Below, piece after piece: positions 27,481 through 41,100 of a stretch of DNA of 64,000 bases. The stretch covers positions 791,524 through 855,523 of the forward strand of contig NW_017962920.1 in NCBI RefSeq assembly GCF_001661345.1, in the 5' to 3' direction. Source of the DNA: Ascoidea rubescens DSM 1968 (Eukaryota > Ascomycota > Saccharomycetes > Ascoideales > Ascoideaceae). The notes beneath the pieces are model-generated. The model was not told the DNA's origin. It worked only from the letters and a program-made list of their open reading frames with translations, and did not search any database. How positions within the stretch are numbered: the stretch's first letter is position 1; each line of letters opens with the position of its first letter. The position numbers were made by a program, and so were the translations under genes.

Positions 27481-30400
27481 TTCTATTCTGATACCGGCAT
27501 CTGCGCTGCACTAGAAAGCCTCTGCTTAAACTTGAGACATTGAGGCACGTGAAGCTCTTTCCTTTCTTCGTGCAGAACTTTAACCGGCCAATGGCTTTCG
27601 CAGTATGTTCCGCACAGCCATTTTGTTGATCTATTGTCTCAGCCACAATCATCGACCAGTATTGAAATTGATGGTTGAATAATAATACATAGATAAGATA
27701 CAGCAGAATATTATCAAGAATGAGTACGACAGAGGCTAACGTGACCAACTTAACCAATTTCAAATCAAAGTATATTTCGAGCAATAGACTGAAATTTCAT
27801 CCGTTTAAAAATGTATATAACAACAAAGAGTGACACCAATTCTATTCAATTCTGTAGCAGACAGATCGTGAAATCAATCAATCCATAATAATCACAAATC
27901 ATTAAAGCGAGGTAACGAACAAACCCACATCTTTCAAAAGTTGAATGGACGAAGTAGTTCTTTGCAGAGTTTCAACACGGGAGATTAGCCGCTTTAGTCA
28001 ATATTTCAGCATCATTACATGTGCTATGCTCTGCTTAAACAGTAAAGCAACATTGCATCACGGTGATGCCAAAATGATACCGCATTGAAACATTTTTAGA
28101 GGATGTGTGATTGGTTGGATGCTTAGCAAGGATGTGGGAAATATTGCTATCACATTAAATAATAAGTGTTTTATTATCTGCTCCATTTTATTCAAAGATA
28201 TGCAATGGGAGCACGCCATCTTTGACACCTTCAGTCAGTAAATTGAATTGTCCTTGATAGATCAGCAGAGCTACTGAAGCCTGCTTTTTGAAGTTCCAAG
28301 TGGCTGCCCATTTATTAATGAGAAACCCATACCCCTCAACTGATTTTCCATTGCGAATGTCCGCAGCAGGGGCACTTTCAGATAATCCATCTTCGTCAAC
28401 AGATGTCGGAGATTTCTGATGAAAAGCTAATTCATTTAGGTTTAGTTATGGTAACAGAGTTTTAACACAACGTAAGGTGATTCTAGATTGTGAACCAATC
28501 AACCGACTGCACAGCCCCACAGCAACAGCAATTTCTTTCGGTAAGCATTTTACCGCCGAATGCCACAATCCAACAATTGATGTGCAAAGTGATGACTGTT
28601 CAAGAACCAACTATCACGGATTCGATTAATGTAGCAGTGCGTATTGATTATTCTCCATTGGAGTAGCATGTCAATAAGACATGGTCGTTCAAAATTGTTG
28701 AACCTTTACTCAGACTTAGGTGATCGAAGATACTGATATTCGATTGTTGGATTGAGCAACATCTAGTTAAAGAGAGCGACCTCTAACTGTTCACAACATA
28801 TTCACGTGTAACAATCTACTGAGACGTGCTTCGATATGCACGGCAATTGCATCTGATCATCCAGCAAAATTAAGATCATTCACATACAAACCTACTATTC
28901 TGATGGCCTTTTTCTTTGGGAGGTTAAGCTACCATGTTCAGCAGAATCACCTTAAACTCAGCCAATTGGATAGCACTTTCAAATTTCTTGAACCACGAAA
29001 ACAACAAATTGTTCGAGTTCTTAATTGAATGTGACTATCTTCCAACGTTTACAAAAATACTCAGCGTTAGCAATTTTGGCAGGGTGTCTCTCGTAAGTCT
29101 TAGGGTCGGTATCACCATGAATGGATGATGTTATCACACTGATTTGAAGATCTTGCAACACCTCTGCTGCTGCAACAGCAAGAAAGACTCTAACACTTTT
29201 AACCAAATTACTGGAGAAAATCCTTCACATCAAAGAATACCTTCAAGGTCAGGGAACCTTTGGACAAGTCGTCGGGATTTGAAATATTGCCAGCTGTTCC
29301 AGACTGCATTCTGAACACTGAAAGATAGCTAACAGGACTTTCTTTTCGGGGAAGATCACGCAACAGGTAGACATTATTTTCTTGAAATGGCTGAGGCTCT
29401 GATTGACACGGAAGTCTGCAAATTAAGTCTGCCGAAACTGTTTTTACAGTAGTTGCGGCGATAATGACAGCGGCCAAATATGATCAAGGATACCTCTCCA
29501 GAATGGTATATGATGAATTGTTTGTACTCCATTTTCTTATATTCTCAATGCTATCGAAAAGGTTATCACGAACTGCTTTGGATCCAGGATATCGTTCTCT
29601 ATCAAAGTCAGCACGATAGACGGCATTTGCAACAAGATCCGCATCATCTCTTGTTTGAACCGATACTTTTGAATCTACTTCATTGTCACCGACATCTTCA
29701 TTGAATTCATCTTCTGAGCTGATGTCAATATATTGATCATATTCATTGATTTAATCCTTGATATATGCACTCGAACAACTGCGGTGTGAAATTTTTGTCT
29801 TAGATTGCGGTGGGCAAATATCTCTCCAAAAAACGACCGGAATTAGTTGCTGCTCCACCAGCTGACCAAGTAGTTGGAATAACGGCTGAAAAAGATGGAT
29901 TTGTCTAAGAGAGTTTGGTTTGATCAACCTGAAAAGGGGAACTGAGCCGAACTAATATCCAATCAGCAATGTATATTTGGCATGCTTCTCTAGTCATGTC
30001 GTCACTAACAAATCCGGAGAGAAGACTTGAATGAGAGAGATTGCATTGCGGATTTTTTTTGGAGTCATGGCATGAGCAGCACATTCAATACCTTTAGCAT
30101 ACATGCAGTAAATTTTCTTCCTTATAAAATTTAAAGTTCTTTTTTAAGTAAGCCACGGCTTGTGGCATTCAAATCCTTCAAGTCACAGCACCTGTCGTCT
30201 TCATTCCACAAGTAATCAAAAACTTCAGCTTCAATTGACTGTTGTTACCATTTGGTTTGGTAACGAAGAACGACCCCATCGTGATGAGACGCTTAAGAGT
30301 GTGGCACTTCACGTTTGGTTTCTTCATTTTGACAAAAACTTTCATCAACTTACATGGAAGCTCGTTGACATATCTGACAGTCTGAGCCGCTTTAGCCGAG

Positions 30401-31592
30401 AGCCGTTTAGTGAATTTAAAGTTATATAACAACCAGACAGCAGCTACAGATCGTGTAAAGATTGGAGCAGCAACGTCATATGTGCAGGAGTCAGCAAAAG
30501 CAGTAGCAACGTAACTACTCTCTTGATCGGCAGCGACCGGCAGTTGCAGTGAAGTATTTAACTAAAAATGACTAACACCCCTGCCCGGCTGTTTGACAAA
30601 CGAAATACTAATACTTCTAGTGGCTTTCCCTATCTATGCGGACTTGCATTTTGAATTGCCCGCGGGGGAAGCTCTTTGATATTAGCTATTTATTTTACAA
30701 CTACCTCAGGAGAAGCAGCTGACAGTTGATGGCACTTTGTAGTAGTTATCGCAACAGCAATATGAGGGAACGGGACATTCTTTTAATGCTGACGATGGTC
30801 CTCATCCAGGTAAGGCACCATTGAAATAATCACAGACATGTTTCAAATAACACCAGACCTTTTTTGTTGTGGCAGACGAGATTAAAGTTTATCATTCATT
30901 ACAGGCATCAACATATCAATTCATTAATAATTCGGCATTCAGAACCGTTGGGAGCAAATATTCTTGTCATCATGGAAAGTCTCATTAGTAGCATTAATCT
31001 TACTAAAATGAAGAGTTACGTTGTTGAACTGATCGCCGTTACCGCACATAAGTTGAAGAAAAGCAGAATCAATTGAGAAACGTTTGAATTTGAACATGAG
31101 CAAGCGAGTTATATCCAACGGCAAAGAAAGCAAGGAGTGACCAACTTCGGCCGCATCCAAAAGTGCAACACGAGCAAAACAGTGGGTGGCAACTGATGTT
31201 CTTGTAGAGAATAGAGATGGTGACAACGAGTCGCTAGCCATCTGTCCTCTTTTGTGACAACAATAGCACGTCATTCTATTTTCATTGGCTTCTTTAATGA
31301 TTTCTGCAAACCGAGACTAGCACTGTTGAAACTCAGGATCCAAGAAAAGAGTCATTGTAACGATGATTCGTCAAAGGGATTGCATCAGCAGATGTAATTC
31401 AGTGAGGAGCTCTAAATGTTGTAGGAGCCATTTCGGCGTAAGTTGCGTCGAAACAAAAGCGTGGTAGAAAAGGGCGGCAACTACGTCAGCATTGCAATCC
31501 TTAGAAATTTTATGATAGGATTCCTTAAAGTATTTATTGTAATATCTTTTATTGCATAATATATTTTGACACGGGTTAAAATATATCAACCT

Positions 31593-32150
31593 TGTTGTAC
31601 TAAAGCCTGCCTAAACACCAATAAGAGCATATAGCTTCTTCATGTTCACTAGAACTGGTCGGCTTTACCACCACTTGCGTAGCACTTCTTCCAATAGAGC
31701 AAAAAATAAACTGCCAGTAAACAAACTATTGAAACTAAAACCCAAAAGCAATTCAACTCTTTTTAATCAACATCATTAGCAATGTAACCCTTTTTGAAAA
31801 GTGGCTTGAACAAATGGACCAATCTGAAGGCATTTGAGACGGAACAACAAAACACAAGTAATAAAGTTTGCATCGTCCATTAGTTTCTTTGATTCTTGCC
31901 AGCTATCATTCCCAATATCCCCCTTATAGCGCAGTAGGGAATCCTTGATGCTCTATTGCAATAAAACCCTATGTAAAAAAATGAAACGTAGAAGAGGTCG
32001 CGAGGTTCTCTTATAGCAAACCCGCTCACATCGCATAGCACTACAGCGCCCGAACGGTGTTACACCTCCATGGAACAAATTTAAAGAAGCGGGAGCCTGA
32101 CAACCACCTTCGCACTTAGCTATTTGTGCACCTAGAATGTAACCTTTCTT
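31593..32150 (-). repeat. 5' LTR of F7
   Basis: It starts at 31,593 with tgttgtactaaagcc, near the family terminus. The core at 32,038-32,070 (actacagcgcccgaacgg, then gttacacctcc) matches the reverse complement of the LTR core at 53,360-53,400. Confidence 0.58.
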
Positions 32151-35100
32151 TAACTTATCAAGTTAATTGTTTCTGTATTTATCGAATCACACTATAAATA
32201 ACAGTTTTTGAGGAGATGAGAAAATAATTCCAAAATCCGTTAAATAATTCACTATAGAATTATCTTTCGGAATGGTTCCTGCTGCATAGATTACAACAAT
32301 TCGTCGATTCTGAAGTTCTACCACTCCTTTTTGAAGCAATTGATGGTCCTATCAAGGAATAACTAGTTTTACTGTCTTGATTTATTTAATTCCAGTTGAA
32401 TAAATTTTTTTTAAACTAGATTTATGCATCATAAAGTTATTCTATTTGAACACTTGATCCCCCTTTAATTTGGTTTTAAATAATTTCATGTTGACAATTC
32501 AATTTGATTAAATTTCAGTGAAAGTAATTCACTTATGATTTTTATCCATCTCATAATTTAATTTGATTTTCTTCATATATCACATATTCAGAGATGAGGT
32601 TTTCTATTCCAGAGATTGCACTTTTTGCAAGCCATATATGTTGCTTTTATCGTCCTTTTGATTGTTCTCTGATAAAGAAGTGGAGGAATTACTTAAACAT
32701 TTCCAATAGGGTTTAAAATTATTGAAAGGTATTTAATATAAATACGTTCCATAAACAAAAATTGAAATACTTTATATATTTCATTATATCAACTAACTAA
32801 CTAATAAAATACTTTCAAATATGTAATCCCAATTTTCACCACATTTCAAGTAATTATGTTCCACAATTTTTGAATTTCCTCTTTATCTCGGCATTGCCCA
32901 GAAAGGTTTGAAATGATAATTTAGATAATTCAAACCATCAGGAACAGCACGTTGGAGTTGGTGATGAATAGCCATTGACTTAAAAGAGGAATCCCAATCG
33001 AATCACCAATTAAGTTGATACTAATGACATCAACTTAACGGAATTTATTGCTTTTAAGGATGCTAATGCAACTCCAACAAAATGTGCTCCAACTTTTGAT
33101 GCATTCATAAAAGTGGCTTTGAATGAAAAATAATTAACAGCTATAATCAAGACAAAGTTGTTGAAATGTTCATTAAAATGAATCAGAAAAATTAGAGAAA
33201 AAGAAATTTTGAAAATGATAAACACTTTGCAACCTCATTATATGTATGAGTTACTGCGTTAAAGGATAGACAATTGAAAACAAAATATATTATAGTTCCA
33301 GCTGAAAGTTCAGTGTTTTGATCTATTGATCCTGATGCAGCTATTCCTAAGTTTAAAAGCAGTGACGTCGCAAAATATAAACGAATCAAGGATTTGGTTG
33401 AATGCGTTCGATCTTGCAAAAGGTTTTGGATGTTTGTCAGCTAACGACATTTTCAGACACATCAACAAATGAAAACAACATGTATGGTTAACAGATTCTT
33501 GAGAGTCAATTGAACTGAGCGATTTTTTTGCAGAAGGAATTACTATCTTGGAAACATCAAAAGCTGAAAAATAAGATTAATTACATTCAAATTTTTCACC
33601 AGAGAAACACCTTTGCCTTGATCGAATTACCATGATTGGAAGAAAATCAATGTTTTCAACTTGTATTCACTTGGACGTGAACCAGCAATATTATTATCAA
33701 ATCTTGGACTACATTATCGTCCATTATTTAACCACTTTTATTTCAAGATAATTTAATTTTGGATTTATGCCTTTTCTATTTTTTGTATCATATATTCTAT
33801 AATTCGATTTATAAATTTTCTATTCTCTGCTGAAGTTACTGCATTTTTACATTACATCTTTATATTATTCAGGTTAAACTTATTCTTTTGACGGTTTTTA
33901 AGAGCTTATGAATGAAAATGCGCTTTTGTCTAATCCTTCAAATTCTACAGTTGATTGTCTTGTTCTTGGGACTTTGCGATGTCCATTGATTATCGATCCT
34001 CTCATTAACCATTACGTTTTATTTCTGATATAAAAGCACAGATCATTGTTTATTATTTAAAATAGTTTTAAGATTATGAAATGTTAAATAATAACAGTAA
34101 ATCATTAGAAACACGATACAAATACACTATTCATCTAGTTATATTAATCAATTTTGATATTAGTACCTTTTTTTATAAAAGATAATCAATTAACGGAATT
34201 CAAGTACTCTGTATTTGCTTCTCAATAATAATTTCAAAAAACAATTTTGGAGATACTAAGTCATTCTTTTCAAAGTAAGTCATCAGTATTGGTTTGTTTT
34301 TCAGAATATCATCTGTTGTTTCACAGTAAACTAAGTATCATCATCAGAAATGGATATTACTCAACTTGAATTGTGGAACAGTCATGGATAACGGAAACAT
34401 TGACCGGATTGGTTGCCTGCTTTAAAAACATTTTTAATTGGTTGTAAGCAGTTGTGGTGTTTTTCAAGCAGCACACTCATTAGTTAGTGTTCAAAAATTT
34501 TTTTTTGCTGGAGACGCTTTGGAGGAGGATGAAGAGTAACCTCATACCCTATTGGTCAGCTGAAAAAAGCAATCTTTGCATTTATTTGGCAGCAATTGTA
34601 ACAGTTCATGGCGGCTGATCAATGCAATATTTCTAACCTATGATATTTCATAACTGGAGTGCATTCCTCAGGAGAGTAACGGCCAAACTCACGAGAAAGT
34701 CGTTTATCGTCAAATCTTGCGTGAAACAGTTCAGGGCCATTAGTTTCATGTTTATCATTGAACACCCTTTTTTTGTGGTTGATCTGCTTTTAACTGCCGT
34801 TGGTAGAACAAAAGAATAACATACAGTTTCTTTAATTATATTACACTAATGTTCTATAGCAGATAACCTTTTAAATACATTTGTGGGATTGCCAAATCAT
34901 CAAAGAAAATGTAAAACTGAAATATTTTGATTTTGAAGCTTGCAGATGAGCTTCATCACCAGAGAATTCAACCATATTCCTGTTGCCACTTCTTCCTTTA
35001 TCTGTCTCATCAGCTGCCAAATCGACTGTTGCCCGATCTTCCACTTTTTCACATCTGGTGATAAAATCAATTGTATCAAGTCATTTTCAATTTCAACTTC

Positions 35101-37600
35101 AACGAGATTCATTTTGTTGGATGGATGTTGATTCTTAATAAACTGGACTATTCTACGAGGTTTACAAATTGTCATAGAGGTTTTTGTTTCGTCATGGATT
35201 TGTTATCACCATCTTATAGTTTGTCAGGAAGCAAACATTTTCTTGATTTTGAATCAACTATCGGATTACTATATAGCTCATTAGCCATATCCTGATCATT
35301 AGGAGCAGCAACTGAGTGTGATTTGTTGTTCTCTGTTGTAATATGGGAACTTGTAATATCTTTTATTGAAGGTCATTCATTAGAATATTCTTTGTTTGAA
35401 TAATACTGTTGGAGGATCAGTTGGGTGGTTGATGCTCAACCGAATTACGATAAATTATTCCACAAATAATCAAAGTTTCATTGATGCTGCATAGAGCTCC
35501 AATGAGTTCAACTGGATTTGAAATATCTGATTTGAATAGATGAATTTGATTTATTGATCGAAATGACTTTCTTCTGAAAAATTTTTTCTAGTTATTGCCC
35601 ACAGCAAATGCAGTCCAGTCCAATAACTTAAAACTGGGAAATGTAGTGTTGATGTCTTTTCCAAAAGTAATAAGTCTGACACTATGATTAAAAGCAAACA
35701 TTGGAGCGTCAAAAGAACCATCATCTTTTATTTGTTGCGGGTTCGGTAATCATTTTCGATGTAGATTAGTAATTACTATTTACTAGAATATGATTGAGCA
35801 AAGAAATCTATTGTGTAAATAAAAAAGTACGTTCCTAACTAGGAACATTGTAGTGGGTCTTATTTGTTCCATTTTGATTCCATTTGATTGCTTGACTTTA
35901 TAGTATTTGTATTTCGGATGGACGAATTAAGTGCAGTAACCAGTCGGAAGTACTCGGTTTTCGTCCAGGATTCCTTAGTCAACCTTTTGATGTTTTGTTA
36001 ATCGGTTTTGATAGCAGTAGCTGATTTGCTAGATAGACACTCTACCCTTTCCCAAATCAATAATGATTCGATTGAGATCTCCGTCGCCGGTCACCACACC
36101 TGAACAATTGGCGAACAATAAAATTACATATGAGATGCGTCACAATTACTCCATAATCACTTTTGTTTAGACTAACCAAAGTAGCACAATATTAATCCTC
36201 ATTGATTGCTTTCTATGGGTGGTGAAATGCTTACAGTTTTCTTTTGCTTAAAGCAGATACACTTTAATCACATCTTTTTGATGCATTTCTAATATTGGTA
36301 GCACTGTATTCATTCTTAGGTTTTGTATTCCTTTGATTGAAAAAGCAGCAGCGATGTGTCATCTGACATTGTAGGAAATCACATTCAATTTTCAGAACAA
36401 AATCATTTTTTATTATCTTTGAACAGGAAAGCCATATTCTATGAATTCTCTCCCACTTAGCAATGATCTCATCAAGCTCTTCGTTTGAAAGTGTTTTTCC
36501 TGCGATGTGAGCTTTGTAACTATTTTCAACTAGATTAAGCACACTAACTATATTTAATTGTGGGTTTGGAATGACCTTGAGTTCAGATAATTTTAAACAA
36601 CCAACAATATCAATGATCTTTGTTGCCCAAATACTGTTCCAACTGACTTTTTGGATTGATATGTTGGCCTAGTTCAGATCATTAACTAGGTCAACGGTGA
36701 TTTCAACATAGGTTGTCGCGGGTGAATCAACATCACCTTGAAAATAAGACTAATCTTTATTTTATTTAATGTGCTCAGAGTTAAATATAGGCCTATTGTA
36801 GTAACATCTTAGATGTCATCAGTACAATCAATGGGATGGAACTGTTCGTGGCATGGAATGTTTTTTGGTTCCATGCTATTTCCGTTCTAGCGACCACACC
36901 ACCACAATTCAACTACTTAACTTCGGTTCACTTACTATTTTTTTCTTCAAAGTGGATGGTCAGTTGATTTGATGCAAATGATCGTTTTAACACTCCTTCT
37001 TGTTTAAATTCGTTACTGACACTGACAATCTCGTTGATTCGTAAAAAAACCATTCGCTCTCTGACGTTCAATTACTTGCAGCAAAATCATCTCTTTGGAG
37101 ATACCTTACAATCTTTTTACTGTGTAAAAGAAAACAACAGCTAAAGGACCGATAGATCGCAATACTACATAATGCGCTGATACTAAGTAAATTGACTTTT
37201 TGAATTATTTGGAGTTCAATTAAAGGATCCAATACATTGATTTATTACTTAAAAGGGGTATTCAATTCAATAATAGCCGCATTCACAATCTGTTGGTTGT
37301 TATCACTGAGGATTTAAATTCTATTGTTGTCATCTTAATTTTTATCTGGTTTTGATTGTAAAAAAACGATATTTGATTCTGCTGAAATACCACTATGTCT
37401 TTTCCAAGTTACAGTGCTTTCGCCGCTAGCAATGAGTTTTCTACGATTATTCTTTTAATTATCAACCTATATTTTAATTCTTTTGGTCAACCAACAAGTA
37501 ACAACCCGCCCTTGAGCACCAGTCCCCAACTTTTCAATTATTATTCATTAAATAGACAGAACTGTTTTCCTTCATACATTGGGGCCACTGACAACTTTAA
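32151..37600 (-). mobile_element. F8: older, AT-rich Ty5-like copia fossil
   Basis: The whole stretch is distinctly more AT-rich than F3-F7. RNase H is recognisable at 33,010-33,420: a frame with FNCLSFNAV as in the copia SW.SK block, then HFVGVALASLKAI as in EAEYVALS. The start of reverse transcriptase lies near 34.9-35.0 kb, a zinc-knuckle-like stretch in 36,264-36,542, and gag to its right. The LTRs (about 32.2-32.9 and 37.3-37.6 kb) are poorly defined. Many breaks. Probably an older insertion than its neighbours. Confidence 0.68.
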
Positions 37601-37639
37601 GCGATATAAGCACATTGTGGAAGATTTTGGATGGAAATC

Positions 37640-38146
37640 TGTTGGAAAATGCAATTGCAATATCAAACGATATTTCAAAATTGAGTAATAAAATTTGATC
37701 TATAATTTATTTGTAACTAATTTAAGTTAATATACTTCTATTATATAACGTTCGGAATAAATGAAAACCATTTAGAAAAGTATAAAAAATTATCTGGTCC
37801 AAGTATCACAGAGAACTACTAAAGTGGAATGAATGCGTTAATGCAGATTGTAAAAAGTAAATTATCAACGATCAGAAAAGCCATCATAGAGTATGTGAGA
37901 TTCAAATTGCGGAACTACTTCAATGATGAGGTTAAAAGATTGTATTGCCGGATTACATTGAGCAGTACGTGAAGTGAGGGACCTGGCTGTATCCATTGAG
38001 CCCTGCAATGACACTCACCGGTCCGCTCCCCAGTCGCTCATTGATTAAACGCAGTTTCCTATTAAAGGAGCCGGAGATCTTCTCTCCGTTATTCTTTCTT
38101 CAATACTTTCTTTTCATGATATTTTATCTTGGATATGCTAGAGGAT
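37640..38146 (+). repeat. 5' LTR of F9
   Basis: The core at 38,008-38,040 (cactcaccggtccgctcc, then cagtcgctca) matches 53,370-53,400 and 58,815-58,845. It ends near 38,146 with an end like ttatcttggatatgct, cf. the family end attatcatggattcgct. The left edge is uncertain. Confidence 0.6.
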
Positions 38147-41100
38147 CTTATCAAGAAAATTCCAAATGTTCGCAGGCAAAAATCAAAGAAACAAATTGAT
38201 GGTGCTAATTCACTATTTGGTCTTCGGTGCTGAATCTCAAAGCCCATTATTCTGGTCCGATGGCTCAAGCATTTATCAAAGAAATTATTATTTTTGCTGA
38301 TGATGTTCATTCAGACATAGATAAGGTTGCTCTGGAATCCATTTGACATACGATGGGAACTGCCGGATTAGGTCCTGCTGTTTTGGAAAAGTTGCCATTG
38401 AATAGCTGGTAGCAGTCCAGTATGGCTTAACATCAAAAATCAGTACACCACTATTAGCATTGAAGCTTTTTTTACTATGGCCAGGACTTTATCTTAAGCT
38501 ACATTGAAAAATACAGCCTTCAATAAGATGCATTAAAACTATTTCATTAACGTAATCTACTACATATGTATCAGGGTCAAACATCGCTGAACAAGATGCT
38601 GCAATTTATTACGCTGCTTCGGTTTCCGACACCTTTTACGCTAAACGGGCTCTCACTCCATTTACAGCCACTGACAGAATTATATCTACTGATTCAAATG
38701 ATTTGGCAAGTCATTCTGCAGATGATCCATCAGAGAATAGCTCATATTCAAAAGCGTTTGCTTCTGTTGGTAAAAACCATCAAGAACCCAAAACAAAAAG
38801 AAATGACATGCTACCTTTGTCACAAAAATGGACATACGGCTAGTCTGTGCTTGGGCACCGCGGCCAGCTACTCCTTGACCATAAACGCTGCCCAATGATT
38901 CTGCGGCTGTAGATGTTATGAGTGCCCCTAAAGTTCAATAATCGGTGCTTTCCTTGACGTTGAAATATTTGGCAACCGGCTGCTGTACTGCAAAGTGTTC
39001 CACATTCGATCTAGACCTTCTCACAACATTTGCCCTATCACTGATTTGCTCACCGGCTTAACTCCACTTTCCAGTCAAATTGCTGGTACCGGAGAGTCTT
39101 TTGTGGATGTTAAAGGCATTGGTACTGCGATTCATCTGCAAGGCAGATTATTGGAGAGTGATGTTTAACTACTGAGTGATGCAGTCGTAGCTTGACTCAC
39201 AGCCGCCCAAAAAAGCTGGTCTGGCCTTCATTTATACATAATTAGGTTCAGTTCACGGTCGAATCGGTCTAGAAGCAGCAGCATCGGCATTCTATGAGTG
39301 ACTTGTTCCGCAATCAGCTGTTTCCTTAATCTCTAGAAGTTTTCATCTAGGTTTCCGACATCCAGGTGGGAGAATCGCAACAAATGGAACCATGATTTAT
39401 TTCATATCTGCCGCTGCCACATCAATCCCTCAACAATAATTCAAAAAAACTTCTGATATTTATTAATAAGTCGTGCACAGCACCGACCACAACTGCTCCA
39501 ACTCTTCTTTAGGTTCAAAATGTGGGACAACGCCAGTCGTTGCTGTTGTTGAAAGTCGTTTGTCTCTGACCATTGCTGATGATTTCTCTGAAAATGATGT
39601 TGCTGTTCTGATTGCTAAAGGATCGTTTCCTTTTGCAAGGAGGGCTCATTTTATTGAACTACGCAACGGATGCTTTACAAATAAGGGTAATGTATCAGAT
39701 GTAATAAAGAGCTCGCTTCTAAGCTGCTTAAATTGTCTTGCCAACGAGAAGGAATAGAATATCATATGTCAGGTCTTCATGAGCCACATCAAAATCAATT
39801 TGTGGAAGGTGGGAAAGGAGCATTGATGACGATGGCCAGCACAATGTCAACTGAGGCTGCTGTTCAAAGTTACAGGCTGAATAGACCTGTGAAGTGCTGT
39901 GTCGTTTCTTCTTTTTCATTGCCACAAAACATGCGGTAATTTTCATAACGTCTTTTGAATTGTTGGATGGAACAATATCATCTGCTGCTATTTTGAAGCG
40001 GTTTGAATGTAGGACTTATGCCTTGAACCCCAACAGATTGAGGCAAATCAAGTCTGCTCATTCAAATCGCGTCTGTGCTCTTCTTGGCTACGACATGAGT
40101 AGAAAGACCGACAGCGTCTACAATCCTGGTAGCAGCTCTAATGCTCACAGCTTCTCGTATCTGTTTGATGAGACAATATTTCATTTTGAAAATGTATAAT
40201 TTGTTGCTATTAAACGCAAAAATCCGTTGGTTGTTAATGGTAGAGTTATTGCTGTTGGTTGAGAAGAACAAAATTTTTCCAAGGCGATCCACGACAAAAC
40301 TATCAGAACTGCAACTTTCGCTGATGATACATCAAAAGATACCTTCAATATTAATGATGAATATATTGACAGCAGCTCACATCACCATTACAAGGAAGGT
40401 GTTGATGACAATGAATTGAATTTAAAAAGATCTGTTGCATTCACCGATGAGACTAAGCAAGATGCGCATCCTTTCACTAGCGTTGAATCCGCCCTACAGA
40501 CAAATAATGGAATTAGAAGAGTTCGTGAAGGAATTGTCCATGATATTGCAAAAGTGCTTAAATAGTTCGAAAATGCTTTTAGAAGTACCATCAGACCGTG
40601 ATTCTCTTCGAGATATTTAGCAACTGCTATTTTTGGGGTTGCTGTTGCTACGCCTACTTTTTCAAACACAATCTAAAAAGTTGTTGAGAACAAGAGCTTC
40701 AGGCAATACATGCTACTAATGACTACATTTTGGTTGATCCTCAATCCGGAAAAAGCCTGTTAGCAGTTGTTGGGAGGTTACGAAGAAATCAGCACCTAAT
40801 ACTGATTTGGTAAAGCCAGACCAGTGGCCCATAGTGATTATCAGTTTGAAAACATTGATTTTTTTAAAGCATTTCATGCAGTAATTAGGAATAATTCTGT
40901 TGAAAATATTGTTGCGGTTCCACCATCAAAGTCACTTAAAGATTATCACCTGGATGTGGAAACTGCATTCCGTTATTTTTATTTGGACTTTGCGAATAAC
41001 TTGAAACAGCCTGCTGCATTTGCTAAGGCCCAGTATGCTTTGAAAGTCTGCAACTTACTCAAATCAATTTAAGGCCCCAATGAATTTGTTCTTAATGGAC

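Larger units (their letters stand above)
27093..32150 (-). mobile_element. F7: Ty5-like copia fossil, near full length
   Basis: Landmarks on the minus strand: 5' LTR 31,593-32,150; gag at about 31.37-31.6 kb; zinc knuckle (MTCYCCHKRG) and Ala-rich linker (ARVALLDAAE) in 30,939-31,274, with protease-like sequence after them; integrase near 30.2-30.4 kb; start of reverse transcriptase at 29,208-29,477; RNase H end at 27,461-27,784; 3' LTR at 27.1-27.48 kb. About 5.06 kb. All parts are present in order but it is broken dozens of times. Confidence 0.8.
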
